Shown one piece after another: positions 55,439 to 64,000 of a DNA stretch of 64,000 nucleotides (positions within the stretch are counted from its first letter, which is position 1; every line of letters starts with the position of its first letter). Source of the stretch: Bremia lactucae (taxonomy: Eukaryota > Oomycota > Peronosporomycetes > Peronosporales > Peronosporaceae); assembly GCF_004359215.1 (NCBI RefSeq), contig NW_027152030.1, positions 1,077,627 to 1,141,626 on the forward strand, written 5' to 3'. The notes below the pieces were generated by a model. It was given only the letters and a program-made list of their open reading frames with translations. It did no database searches and was not told the origin of the DNA. The position numbers and the translations under genes were made by a program.

Positions 55439-56782
55439 ATGTCGTCATCCATCTCCCAGTTTTACATTCTTTCGACGCGTGGCGATACGATCATCTTCAG
55501 CGACTTCCGTGGCGACGTAGAAAGCAATTCGGCCGAAATATTCTTCCGCAAGGTCAAATTCTGGGAGAAAGGAGATGCGCCGCCAACTTTTCACGTCGAC
55601 GGTGTCAATTACCTCTTTGTGAAGAAGAACGGATTGTACTTTGTAGCCACTACACTCTATAACGTAAGCCCTAGCTATATATTAGAACTCCTCACGCGAC
55701 TGTGCCGTGTGTTCAAAGACTATTGCGGCGTCTTGAGCGAGGAGACTTTACGTAAGAACTTTATTCTGTGCTACGAGCTCTTGGACGAGACGCTGGACTA
55801 TGGTCTTGCTCAAGACACGAGCACAGAGGGGCTTAAGGTCCACGTACATAATGAAGCCATTTTAGTTGGTGACGCCGTGCTGTCGAAACCCAAAGCGAGC
55901 TCCAAGTTTATGAACCGCAGCTCGAATATCAAGGCCGCTAGCGCCGTCAAGAAGCCTGTAGCGACTGCTGGACAGAGCTCGAAGAAACAAGACGAAAATG
56001 AGCTGTTTTGTGACATTCTTGAGCGACTAAATGTCGTGTTTTCGTCCGGTGGCCAGATGCTTAATGCCTCAATTGAAGGACGGATTCAGCTCAAGAGTTA
56101 TTTGTCCGGGAACCCCGAACTACGGCTTGCTTTAAATGAAGACCTTGTCATTGGTAGCACCGGAGCCCGACAGTACGGACAAGTGGTGCTGGACGACTGT
56201 AATTTTCACGACTGCGTCCAATTGGACGAGTTTGAGCGCGACCGCGTGCTGATTTTCCAGCCGCCAGATGGCGAGTTTACAGTCATTAATTACCGCATTA
56301 CTGGCGATTTTCGCGCTCCTTTCCGTATTTTTCCGTTTGTCGAGGAGCTGTCGCCTACGAAAATTGAAATGGTGCTCAAGATTCGAGCTGACATGCCCGA
56401 GAACAATTACGGCGCGAATGTGATCATTCGCTTTCCTGTGCCTCAGTCCACCGTGGCTGTATCGTGCGACATTGGCAAGAACTCGGCAGGTCAGCTGGCA
56501 GAGTACCGAGAAAACGAGAACCAAGTGCGCTGGGCCATCAAGCGCTTTACGGGCGGGACGGAACTCACTCTGCGCGCTAAGATTACACTGGGGCAACCCA
56601 GTCCCCACGTGCGGCGAGAAATTGGCCCCGTCAGCATGAACTTTGAGATTCCCATGTACAATACCTCGAGTCTTCAAGTGCGCTACCTGCGGATCCCCGA
56701 GCACGCACGACACCCAAATTACACGTACAAGCGATGGGTGCGCTACGTGACGCAGTCGAGTTCCTACGTGTGCCGAATCTAG
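55439..56782 (+). CDS. AP4M1: AP-4 adaptor complex mu subunit
   Basis: 447 residues from ATG 55439 (MSSSISQFYILSTRGDTIIF); upstream in-frame sequence has only TTG. The family is recognised by SQFYILSTRGDTIIFSDFRG, AEIFFRKVKFWEKGDAPPTF, HVDGVNYLFVKKNGLYFVAT and ELLDETLDYG in the N-terminal longin-like domain (residues about 1-140). The C-terminal mu-homology domain begins near residue 190 (KLNVVFSSGGQMLNASIEGR-type) and ends with LRIPEHARHPNYTYKRWVRY and TQSSSYVCRI. Length is close to human AP4M1. In the trans-Golgi AP-4 coat, mu4 recognises tyrosine-based sorting signals. AP-4 specifically, rather than AP-1/2/3, is indicated by the RGDTIIFSDFRGD start and the KFW-KGDAPP segment. Intronless. 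Faces the mS35 gene. Confidence 0.93.
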   Translation: MSSSISQFYILSTRGDTIIFSDFRGDVESNSAEIFFRKVKFWEKGDAPPTFHVDGVNYLFVKKNGLYFVATTLYNVSPSYILELLTRLCRVFKDYCGVLSEETLRKNFILCYELLDETLDYGLAQDTSTEGLKVHVHNEAILVGDAVLSKPKASSKFMNRSSNIKAASAVKKPVATAGQSSKKQDENELFCDILERLNVVFSSGGQMLNASIEGRIQLKSYLSGNPELRLALNEDLVIGSTGARQYGQVVLDDCNFHDCVQLDEFERDRVLIFQPPDGEFTVINYRITGDFRAPFRIFPFVEELSPTKIEMVLKIRADMPENNYGANVIIRFPVPQSTVAVSCDIGKNSAGQLAEYRENENQVRWAIKRFTGGTELTLRAKITLGQPSPHVRREIGPVSMNFEIPMYNTSSLQVRYLRIPEHARHPNYTYKRWVRYVTQSSSYVCRI

Positions 56783-57104
56783 TGCAAGCTGAAGCAGGAG
56801 ACAGTGAGAGATATCCTGGATTGACGACGTATCAAGCATGGCATGCAAACGAGTGGCCTTAACTACTACAAGACGTAGCGCAGTAGAGTCTAGGCACAGG
56901 AGCTTAGAGGCCAAAGACGTGCGGAGGTTGGCAACTCAATGTGCTGGTATAAGCAGCATTCGGACCTCGGAAGCAGTGACGTGGAATTTACGTGACTCAC
57001 CACATCTTACAGAATGGATATGGCATGTGTGTTTGGTCTTTAATACATATACTAGATTGTTACGTAGGCATCCATTGACGTCCAAAGCTCCTAGCGTATC
57101 TACA
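56783..57104. other. 3'-3' intergenic region between AP4M1 and mS35 genes
   Basis: 322 bp between two convergent stop codons. It must hold both 3' UTRs. Open frames here are antisense or short. No repeat was seen. Confidence 0.5.
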
Positions 57105-57821
57105 TTACGATTGACGGCCAACCTCTTGCTCTACTACATCCGTGGTACCTTCTTTCTTCGTATCCTTGTTCTTCTTTGCAATTAATTCCTCCGAGGTCTG
57201 ACCACTAAGCTCAAGCGCTGTTTGTGTAAGGTCACGCAAGATATCGCAAATGCGCTTGTGGTTATAGACACGCTTATTGTAGCGATCTTCGGCGATTTTA
57301 ATCATCTTCTTGTTGGCATTGTACCGAGGACCAGCGAGCTGCACGACAATTTTCTTTGCCTCCTTGTTAAGACCCTTAAAGCAGCTCATGGGAACCTCCA
57401 CGACCACCTTTGTATCGTACGTGTTCTTGTCGTTCACGAAAAGCCGCTCGTCGAAATCCTCTAGCGGACAATTAAGTGTCATCTTAATTGCCTCACCATC
57501 GAATAGTGGGTGAATCTGCGTCTGCCAAGAGAGATCCAAAAATGGCGCAAAGTCGGCGAAAATCTGCAGTTTCTCGACCTCATGTTTCATTTCATTGTCA
57601 AAGTCTGCAGGATAGTCTTCGTCCCAATACGCTGGATACGCAAATTCTTCTAGAGGGGTCGTCGTCTCCGGTTCTTCTCCCGAGAATTGGAACGTCTTTT
57701 TCCTGCGATGCTTGGGTACAGAAGACGTCACGCTTTCCGCAGAGTCGCTCGTGGTTGCCAGGAAACGCAGCGACTGTCGACGCACCGAGCCATTTATGCG
57801 CCTGAAGTATTTTGCAAGCAT
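57105..57821 (-). CDS. Mitochondrial small ribosomal subunit protein mS35
   Basis: 238 residues from ATG 57821. The chosen start gives a typical mitochondrial presequence (MLAKYFRRINGSVRRQSLRF), Arg-rich without acidic residues; the frame extends upstream only to TTG. Residues about 100-215 carry the mS35 (MRPS35/MRP-S28) core, with VVVEVPMSCFKGLNKEAKKI, VVQLAGPRYNANKKMIKIAE and a following KRICDILRDLTQTALELSG helix. The usual FAEFAPFLDLSW-type segment before it reads DFAPFLDLSWQTQIHPLF. The C-terminal tail is charged and Lys/Glu-rich. The protein belongs to the body of the mitochondrial 28S-like subunit. Recognition rests on motif memory, not alignment. Confidence 0.8.
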   Translation of the reverse strand: MLAKYFRRINGSVRRQSLRFLATTSDSAESVTSSVPKHRRKKTFQFSGEEPETTTPLEEFAYPAYWDEDYPADFDNEMKHEVEKLQIFADFAPFLDLSWQTQIHPLFDGEAIKMTLNCPLEDFDERLFVNDKNTYDTKVVVEVPMSCFKGLNKEAKKIVVQLAGPRYNANKKMIKIAEDRYNKRVYNHKRICDILRDLTQTALELSGQTSEELIAKKNKDTKKEGTTDVVEQEVGRQS

Positions 57822-58839
57822 GTCAATAGCTTTGTAGCCACACGTTCGTGTTCCTTTCAAAATTAATGATATTTTTATCTTGAAGTACTTATATCCCTAT
57901 TAATAGAAAAACTACTTTCGCTTTTTTATTGTGCGTACGATTAGAAGCACGAAATTTTCGGCGCTGGTGGTCCTGTGCGCAGTGGACTTCCGGCGTCAAT
58001 GAAAGCCCTGTGCAATACAAAAGGCGGTCATGCGATTACAGAAGGTGGACATAGATTGGGGTCGTAATTTGGGCAATTAGCTATCGACAGAAATCGGGGG
58101 ATTTTGTCGCCCCCAGTGCTAGCGTTCTCCCATGCGGGATGTAACACCGGGATCGCGGGATCCATGATCAATTACCCACAAGGTGATGAAGGTATTGGCC
58201 TCTTCTCCTCCACGTTTCCTTTTATAAGGGAACGACCGTCTTAATTGTTCCGCTGCTGGTGAATACTTATCTTCCTGGCCAATGTTACGCCCAGAGGAAT
58301 AAAAGTCACCAACATCATGTTATTAGTCTCCTTGTGTTGTTTCGTGCATATTGTATTTTTCAATTGATGCAGGCGAGACAAAAATTTCTTTGCTAGACGC
58401 TAGGGATTTTAATAGATCTACGTCCTGCTAAATAGAGCTGACTGGTCTATGCATCAATTAAATTCGACAGCATTGTCCAGGCAATCATTCAAATACACGT
58501 CACAGCTGCACTTGAACTTGTTATGACCCGATCAAATTGTAAACGTGGCGAGCAATAGGTGTATCAGTCCCTTAACAGCTCAAGTCTATGGCAATCAGCT
58601 AAATGTTGCCATTATGAACTTCTTAACAAAATTTTAATCAAGTACAATCAATGTCTTTGGAGTAAGCACAATCCTCAGTCATCATAAATGTTGGTTTCTT
58701 CAATTAAGTTTTGTTTAAAAAAATAATGTTTTATCTGCCACCAAGAAGTCAACATTTGTCAACCACGATGAAGATTCAAAAACAATAACCATGTCGCCGA
58801 TTTCAACTGACATTGGCAACAGCATCGGTGTTACTATAG
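57822..58839. other. Intergenic region upstream of mS35, no gene
   Basis: About 1 kb, AT-rich. The first 150 bp serve as mS35 promoter. No frame above 60 codons. 58130-58200 contains a short gatcgcgggatccatgatca palindrome-like stretch. No tRNA or repeat recognised. Confidence 0.5.
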
Positions 58840-58927
58840 CGGAGCTACCTCGCTCCTAAAGTCAGAGGAAGACTTTCAGACTCAGAGAGTCACTTAGTTC
58901 TATTGAACTAATGGGTTTAACAACTCA
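58840..58927 (-). repeat. Family D LTR fragment, interrupted by A4
   Basis: agcggagctacctcgctcct and the following gtcagaggaagactttcaga are the reverse complement of the end of the family D LTR (47232-47293). It stops at ttaacaactca, where the A4 LTR starts, so A4 is nested in an older inverted D LTR. Confidence 0.7.
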
Positions 58928-59368
58928 TGTGACGGGGTGTATCATTACATGAAATTAACACTTAAAGGTTGTTAATTAATATTTTATCTAAAGCTAGATA
59001 ATATTTAAAGAATATTTATATATAAAGTAATGTTCAGAAATCTTATCCATAAATAGGTATAGGCCATTATGTCTATTTATCCCGCAGACTAATCAGCTGT
59101 AAACGTAAACAAAGAGAAAGACAGATAGGATTTCAGTTGCATGTTTAGTAATAGTTTATAATTAAGCTAGCATTTACAGATAGAAAGAAGAGATGCTTCA
59201 ATATATTAATACAGTTTTCATTTAACCCTCTTTAAAGTAGTTGTCTTAAAGAGAAGTCTTCCTCTGCACGTTCTAGTGTACGTGAAGTAACGTAAGGCAC
59301 CACTCGCAACTGAAGCAGTGCGAAGTGGACTTGTACTGAAGCAGTACAAGTCGTAGTACCCCGTTACA
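58928..59368 (+). repeat. 5' LTR of A4 (subtype II)
   Basis: 441 bp, TGTGACGGGG to CCCCGTTACA. Followed by CC and PBS TGGTAGCACTTTG at 59371. Very similar to both A0 LTRs, with several small differences. Confidence 0.95.
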
Positions 59369-59418
59369 CCTGGTAGCACTTTGTAGTCGGTCCAAGGACC
59401 ACATTTCCTTCATCTAAC

Positions 59419-60656
59419 ATGGACATGTTAGATGATAGTGGAAATACGCATCACGTTTCGCGTGAACGCTAATCCTTTCTAAGTGACATAGAAAGGAGTG
59501 CGGTCGAACGAATGAGTTCGACCGTAGGGAACGATGCCATCTTTGCCATGCTGTCCGGTTTGGACAGAGACGCCCTCCATTCAGCCATCGCCATGTTCAT
59601 ACAACATGAACTTGACGAGGCGGAGGAAAAAGTAGGTTTGCTTCATCAGCAATGCTCTTAACAGGCAGAACTGTTGGGGTCGCAACAGGTACAGACCCCT
59701 GTACCTGGGATGATGCACACGCGTCGTCCCGAAACTCTAAAGATTGATATCTCTAAGTATAGGGAAGTCGAAGAAGAATCCCTCGTAAGATGGTTTGTCG
59801 AGTTGGACGATGCCATAAGGGCACGTCGCATCATCGACGTGCAAATGCAAGTCGCATTCGCTCAATCAAATTTGGCAGGTCGTGCCAAAACTTGGGCATT
59901 GGGCCTTAAGTTGCGAGACCCATATGTCTTTGGGTCGCTAGAGGCTTTAAAGCCCGGCTCAAGCGTTTGAACCGCCTTGAGCTGAGTTCAGAGCTCGTTC
60001 AGAGCTTTTGAAACTAAAGCAAGGCAATCGGGATGTTCACGCATATGCCCAGCAAATACGACTCTTAGCGAATTGTATTACAAATAACCCAGTCCAGGAA
60101 CACATTTGATACGGTGTTCATGCAAGGTCTTACGGATGGTCCCGTAAAGACCCACCTGTTCCGCTTAGAACTGGATACGCTTGAAGAAGCAATATCCGTT
60201 GCGGAACAGGAGCATGAACACACGTTGATTACGGTGTTCATGCAAGGTCTTACGGATGGTCCCGTAAAGACCCACCTGTTCCGCTTGGAACTGGATACGC
60301 TTGAAGAAGCAATATCCGTTGCGGAACAGGAGGACTTTAGCTTGAGACAGGCTCAAGCTAGTTCGTCATCGTATCGTCCTCCAAGACGACACGAGTTAGG
60401 AGGTCCAGAACCCATGGACCTCTCTTACGTCGAAAGCGAGAGACCTCGCTTTTCGAGCAATAAGCGATTGCAGAAATGCCATCGCTGCCAAAAATTAGGA
60501 TACTACGCTTATGAGTGTAGTGCCCCACGCCCAGCAGCGAAATGTACTGAACGTAATTTTGGACTGAATGCAAAAAAGGGCAACGGTCGCGGATCCGACG
60601 TTGTTGCGAAATCGCAACAGCGAGGCGGACCGCCAAAAAATGGACGGGGTCAGTAG
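59419..60656 (+). pseudogene. Gag, A4
   Basis: Starts at ATG 59419 (MDMLDDSGNTHHVSRER), then TAA; a second stop lies at 59658-59660. Open segment 59674-59970 includes RPETLKIDISKYREVEEESL and QSNLAGRAKTWALGLKLRDP. A 60114-60656 segment holds a 120-bp tandem duplication (see repeat) and the knuckle CHRCQKLGYYAYECSAP, where Tyr replaces the zinc-binding His. Ends KKGNGRGSDVVAKSQQRGGP. Confidence 0.85.
60101..60345 (+). repeat. 120-bp tandem duplication inside A4 gag
   Basis: The segment acggtgttcatgcaaggtct occurs at 60111 and again at 60231, exactly 120 bp apart, and the following 110 bp are repeated with one or two changes. It duplicates 40 codons (MQGLTDGPVKTHLFRLELDT and following), keeping the frame. 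A0 has one copy. Confidence 0.95.
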
Positions 60657-60699
60657 GGGCGCAACGCCCTACTGATCCAGCAACCTCAAGAGAATTTGC

Positions 60700-60950
60700 A
60701 AATCTCTTGACTAAAGTTGCTCCAGACACACAATCATTATGTGCCTTTGCACCTGGTGATGAGGTATCCCTCATCACCTTGAAGTAAAAGTGACAAATGA
60801 TTTGTCACTTAGATTCCTAGTTGACTGCGAAGCGTCGAATAACTTTATTCGTCGCCAGTCACTAGAGGGTCGTAGGCTCAAATATTTTCAGCGCGACATC
60901 CCTTCAACGAGGATGACGGTGCGTCTAGCGACAGGCGCATCGATAACAGT
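60700..60950 (+). pseudogene. Retropepsin-like protease, A4
   Basis: Same region as A0. The active site reads FLVDCEASNNFIRRQSL, so the catalytic D-[ST]-G triplet is DCE. A one-base deletion near 60785 shifts the frame just before it. Confidence 0.75.
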
Positions 60951-61726
60951 ATGAAATGCGTAGTGAAATTTCACTACACGTTAAGAGATTTACAGTACGA
61001 TGATTATTTATCGTACTGGATTTGAATGACAAATTTGATGCCATCCTAGATTTACCTTGGCTCTACATATATGAGCCAATAATCAGCTAGCAGCATCGAT
61101 CCGTAAAGATGCCTGCCACTTGTTCATCAGATGGCCATCTGATGAACGTCTTGGAGCGTCCACAATCATGTGGATGAACTACGAGTGAGTGCGATGGCCT
61201 CATTTGTGGTACGGTCGTCATTGTGAATGCACAAGATCAGAGTGTCACTACTAATCACCCTGTGGAGTCAGCTTTCGCGGCTGTGCAGATGCACAGGTAG
61301 CGCCGAAGGTCCACCACTCGAATATGTCGAGTGGATTAAGACGTGAATTTACGCGTAGCGGGTGATGTTCAAGAAAGATACCTGTTGTCCAAAAGGGGCA
61401 ACACGATGATCCTAGGACGAATAGAGAGTCGACCGCAGAGGACCCGACTGTGATAGCGCGATCACACTCGGACGACGAGGAGGGAATAAGTCCCCATGTA
61501 CTTGAGGAGAAAACTCCTCAAATAGTTAATGTTGAAGTGACTAGATTTCAGATGCTGAGGGACTAATTTTACGGCAGCCTGTGGATAAATCCCAGGAAGT
61601 AACCGAGACATTAAATGTCTTGTTGAATAACTATCAAGAGTAGGCGCTTATACTCTTGATCTGTATGCGCCTCCGAAGTTAACTTCGAAGATAACTCAAT
61701 TATCAACCCTAGAACCTAAGCGGTTC

Positions 61727-62830
61727 TTGATAGATCTGCATGGTGGTAAAATCAAGCAGATCTGCGTACTCGTCACAGAGGACGATTACGTAACCGATAT
61801 CCGGTCAGCGGTAATTTTTGCAGAGAACGAACGGGTTCTCAGCAGCTCATCGATGGACGAAAGTGTCCTCGATGTGAAGACTTGGATCGAGAGATATACT
61901 ACTCAATTCTGGGAGTCACGTAAGACAAATCCTTTACACAAGGATTTGATTGAATTCAGGGATGTATTCCCTGAAGAAGTTCCATGCGAGTTGCCTAAGG
62001 ATAAAGGCACTTGACATGAGATCGTGCTCAAGTGCTGTGTCATGAAGCAGTGGTCAATGCCTCGTGAACAAGTACTTGCGATCGATAAATTCTTTACCGA
62101 TCGATTAAAAGCGGGCCATGTAAGGGAGTCAACCCCCCCCTTACACAGCTCTCCGACCTTCTGTGTGCGAAAGACCACAGGAGGATGGCGGATAGTGCAC
62201 GCATTCAACGAACTGAATGCTGCAACGGTACCGGCTCAAACGCCGATACCTAGAAAAGACGTAATCAAAGATGGTATGTGTAAGAGTACGATCTTTTCGT
62301 CTATGGATCTAATTGATGGGTTCTATCAAATCTTTATGCGTGAAAGGGACATCCCGTACACAGCAGTGAGCACTCCGAGTGGGATGCTCTGGGAATAGCT
62401 AGTAATGCTACAGAGGCATAGTAATGCCCCTGCAATATTCAACAGATGCGTAACGGATCTGTTAAGCCCGGTACGAGAATTCGCACCGAGTTATTTTGAC
62501 GATGTATTCGTTCATAGCCGGGCCATGAACGAAAAGACGGACGTGGAAGTTCATAAAACTTACGTTCATCAGGTTCTTACACTTTGCGAAAGCATAAGTT
62601 GTACGCAAATCTCAAGAAGTGAATTTTCGCTGCAAGCGAAATACCGCTTCTTGGGTGCATCGTCGGTAAACACGGCGTGCGCCCTGATCCCGAAAAGATC
62701 AAGGCAATTACCGACTGGCCAGATCTATCCGATGTCATGGATCTACGAAGTTCTTTGGTTTAGCGGCGTACTTGCAAAACTACTCACGCAATAATGCCGA
62801 GATGACAGCTCATCTCTCTCGTCTCTTGAA
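61727..62830 (+). pseudogene. Pol spacer and reverse transcriptase, A4
   Basis: Spacer frame 61727-62014 ends HKDLIEFRDVFPEEVPCELP. RT: GGWRIVHAFNELNAAT, SSMDLIDGFYQIFMRERDIP, SGMLWE followed by TAG (62396-62398), LVMLQRHSNAPAIF, YFDDVFVHSRAMNEK. A frameshift near 62583 precedes the thumb. Otherwise the least damaged RT of the subtype II copies. Confidence 0.9.
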
Positions 62831-62893
62831 AAAGACCAAAAATAGTTACGGAACACTGATTGTCAGCGTTTCTTTGAAGGTATCAAGAAAAGC

Positions 62894-63397
62894 TTGATGC
62901 AATCGCCAATCTTGGTGATTGCAGATCACGACAGACCATTTTATGTGGTCTGTGACGCCAGCAATTACGCATTCGGCTGCGCGTTAATGCAATACGATCC
63001 AGACGGCGCGGAGCGCGTCGTCTGTTACCAATCGGGCCAGTTGCAACCAGCTGAACGCAATTACCCAGTGCATGACAAGAAAGTCCTTGCCATGAAATAT
63101 TCATTGGCTAAATTAGGGGTCTATCTCCTCGGAGATAGACCGTTCATCGTATATACGGACCATGCGTCATTACGCACGGCCGTAAATAGACCACACCTCT
63201 CGCAAAGAATGGCGAGGTGGCTATCCTTTTCCGCGGAGTATAATTTTTCCGTGGAGTATAAACCAGGACGACTTAATGTTGTCGCTGATGCGTTATCACG
63301 CCGACCCGATTTCGAGTCGGCAGTGCACTCGAGCAGTGAAATTAATTCCACTGTTGCAACACTCACTGCGAGTGTTCCGTCATCAACCCTTAGTTGA
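62894..63397 (+). pseudogene. RNase H, A4
   Basis: A 167-codon open frame. PFYVVCDASNYAFGCALMQ, ERNYPVHDKKVLAMKYSLAK, TDHASLRTAV with the normal Asp, YKPGRLNVVADALSRRP. Compared with the family the second catalytic region is normal; only a frameshift after the domain ends it. Confidence 0.9.
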
Positions 63398-63541
63398 TGA
63401 CATAAAGAAAGCCTACACAGAAGATAAGGACCTTTATGTTTAATGGATCATTTAATGAATCCATCCAATAAATCTTATAAAGATTTACCGGCTTTATATC
63501 CATCGTCATCCGATCGATACACAACACGCAACGGCTTATTG

Positions 63542-64000
63542 TATTCTCTATCCGAGACCAATTCACGGGGTAAACCGTGAAGTTTGAATACCTTGTCGAT
63601 AAAGACACGGGCACAACCCGGAGCCGTAATTCACGCTGGTAGTGCAACCAGATGTACCATCTTGCTGAATCTGTCTACAAAAACAAAGGATTCCATTGTT
63701 TTTGTGATCGTCTTCGGGAAATCCGAAGACGAAGTCCATAGATGCGGACTGCCAACACTCTGCCGGAAATATAAGAGGCTAAAGAGGTGCACGAGATGAA
63801 GGGCTAGGCTTCACCCGTTGACACTCCTCGCAAGCACGAATGTACTTGCGCACGAACTGATACTGGCGGGTCCAGTAAAAGTCGCGACTTACTGTGAGGT
63901 AAGTCTTCTCACGTCCACGATGCCCACTTGTTGGTGCATCGTGACACTCATACATGATGCGCAAGCGCAAATCATTGTGAGTTGGGACGACGACACGTGG
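63542..64000 (-). pseudogene. Inverted integrase segment, A4
   Basis: From 63542 the sequence is the reverse complement of what should follow. Minus-strand reading gives GHRGREKTYLTVSRDFYW, YIRACEECQRVKPSPSSRAP and then the core start SMDFVFGFPEDDHKNNG. Relative to A0 the inverted part matches 25261-25736; the outer breakpoint lies outside the window, expected about 15-20 bp past 64000. Confidence 0.85.

Larger units (their letters stand above)
58928..64000 (+). mobile_element. Ty3/gypsy family A, copy A4 (runs off window end)
   Basis: 5' LTR, PBS, gag, protease, spacer, RT, RNase H, then an inverted piece of integrase to the window end. LTR subtype II, as A0. Stops in gag (TAA in codon 18), RT and elsewhere. 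The 3' half is not visible. Confidence 0.9.

Noticed and set aside
55500..56914. Minus-strand frame of 260 codons opposite AP4M1
   Set aside because: Shadow of the AP4M1 coding strand.
1..64000. Possible RxLR or CRN effector genes
   Set aside because: No frame with a signal peptide followed by an RxLR/EER or LFLAK motif was seen; the only clear signal peptide is on the 1092-3005 membrane protein.
1..64000. tRNA, rRNA, CRISPR arrays or phage/bacterial genes
   Set aside because: No B-box-like plus clover-leaf pattern, no rRNA blocks, no regularly spaced short repeats, and all coding evidence is eukaryotic.

Overview
The window looks like nuclear DNA of an oomycete, most likely a Peronosporales (Phytophthora or downy-mildew-like) genome. 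Compact, intron-poor genes for eukaryotic housekeeping proteins (an AP-4 mu adaptin, a mitochondrial ribosomal protein, an FHA-PP2C phosphatase) sit in small islands between nests of decayed chromodomain-type Ty3/gypsy retrotransposons. No bacterial operon, rRNA, tRNA or CRISPR signal was seen, and the species cannot be named from sequence alone.

Layout. 1-6280: a type I membrane protein of unknown family (1092-3005) and a tandem-FHA/PP2C phosphatase with two probable introns (3463-5685). 6281-11573: family A gypsy copy A1, 5'-truncated. 11915-19157: a second gene island with a HAD-like phosphatase, an F-box/FIST-like protein and, convergent with it, a 1419-residue protein with six Myb/SANT-like repeats. 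20768-28490: copy A0, a complete family A element with both LTRs and a 5-bp target duplication. 28491-30003: a palindromic LTR-derived patch. 30004-39125: a second gypsy family (B) in a 3,741-bp tandem arrangement with a single N at the junction, probably an assembly effect. 38516-43530: inverted copy A2, joined to B. 43535-45500: fragments of two older elements. 46881-49470: third gypsy family (D), lacking RT. 49470-54927: inverted copy A3. 55439-57821: a third island, AP-4 mu and mS35 facing each other. 58928-64000: copy A4, running off the end with an internal inversion in integrase.

The host genes show no functional pathway in common: signalling (FHA-PP2C), ubiquitin-type adaptor (F-box), vesicle sorting (AP-4), mitochondrial translation (mS35) and probable chromatin or DNA binding (Myb/SANT repeats).

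The most interesting signal is in the family A elements. Each of four copies carries, between the chromodomain and the 3' LTR, a conserved reading frame on the opposite strand to pol. It has an acidic low-complexity N terminus, a conserved globular block with a C-x7-CxCC cysteine motif, and a coiled-coil tail that overlaps the pol linker antisense. In A0 this frame is far more intact than pol. Other points of note are an RT nonsense/missense block shared by four of five copies, a sequence-identical tract between A2 and A3 flanked by diverged DNA, and a similar primer-binding site in three gypsy families.
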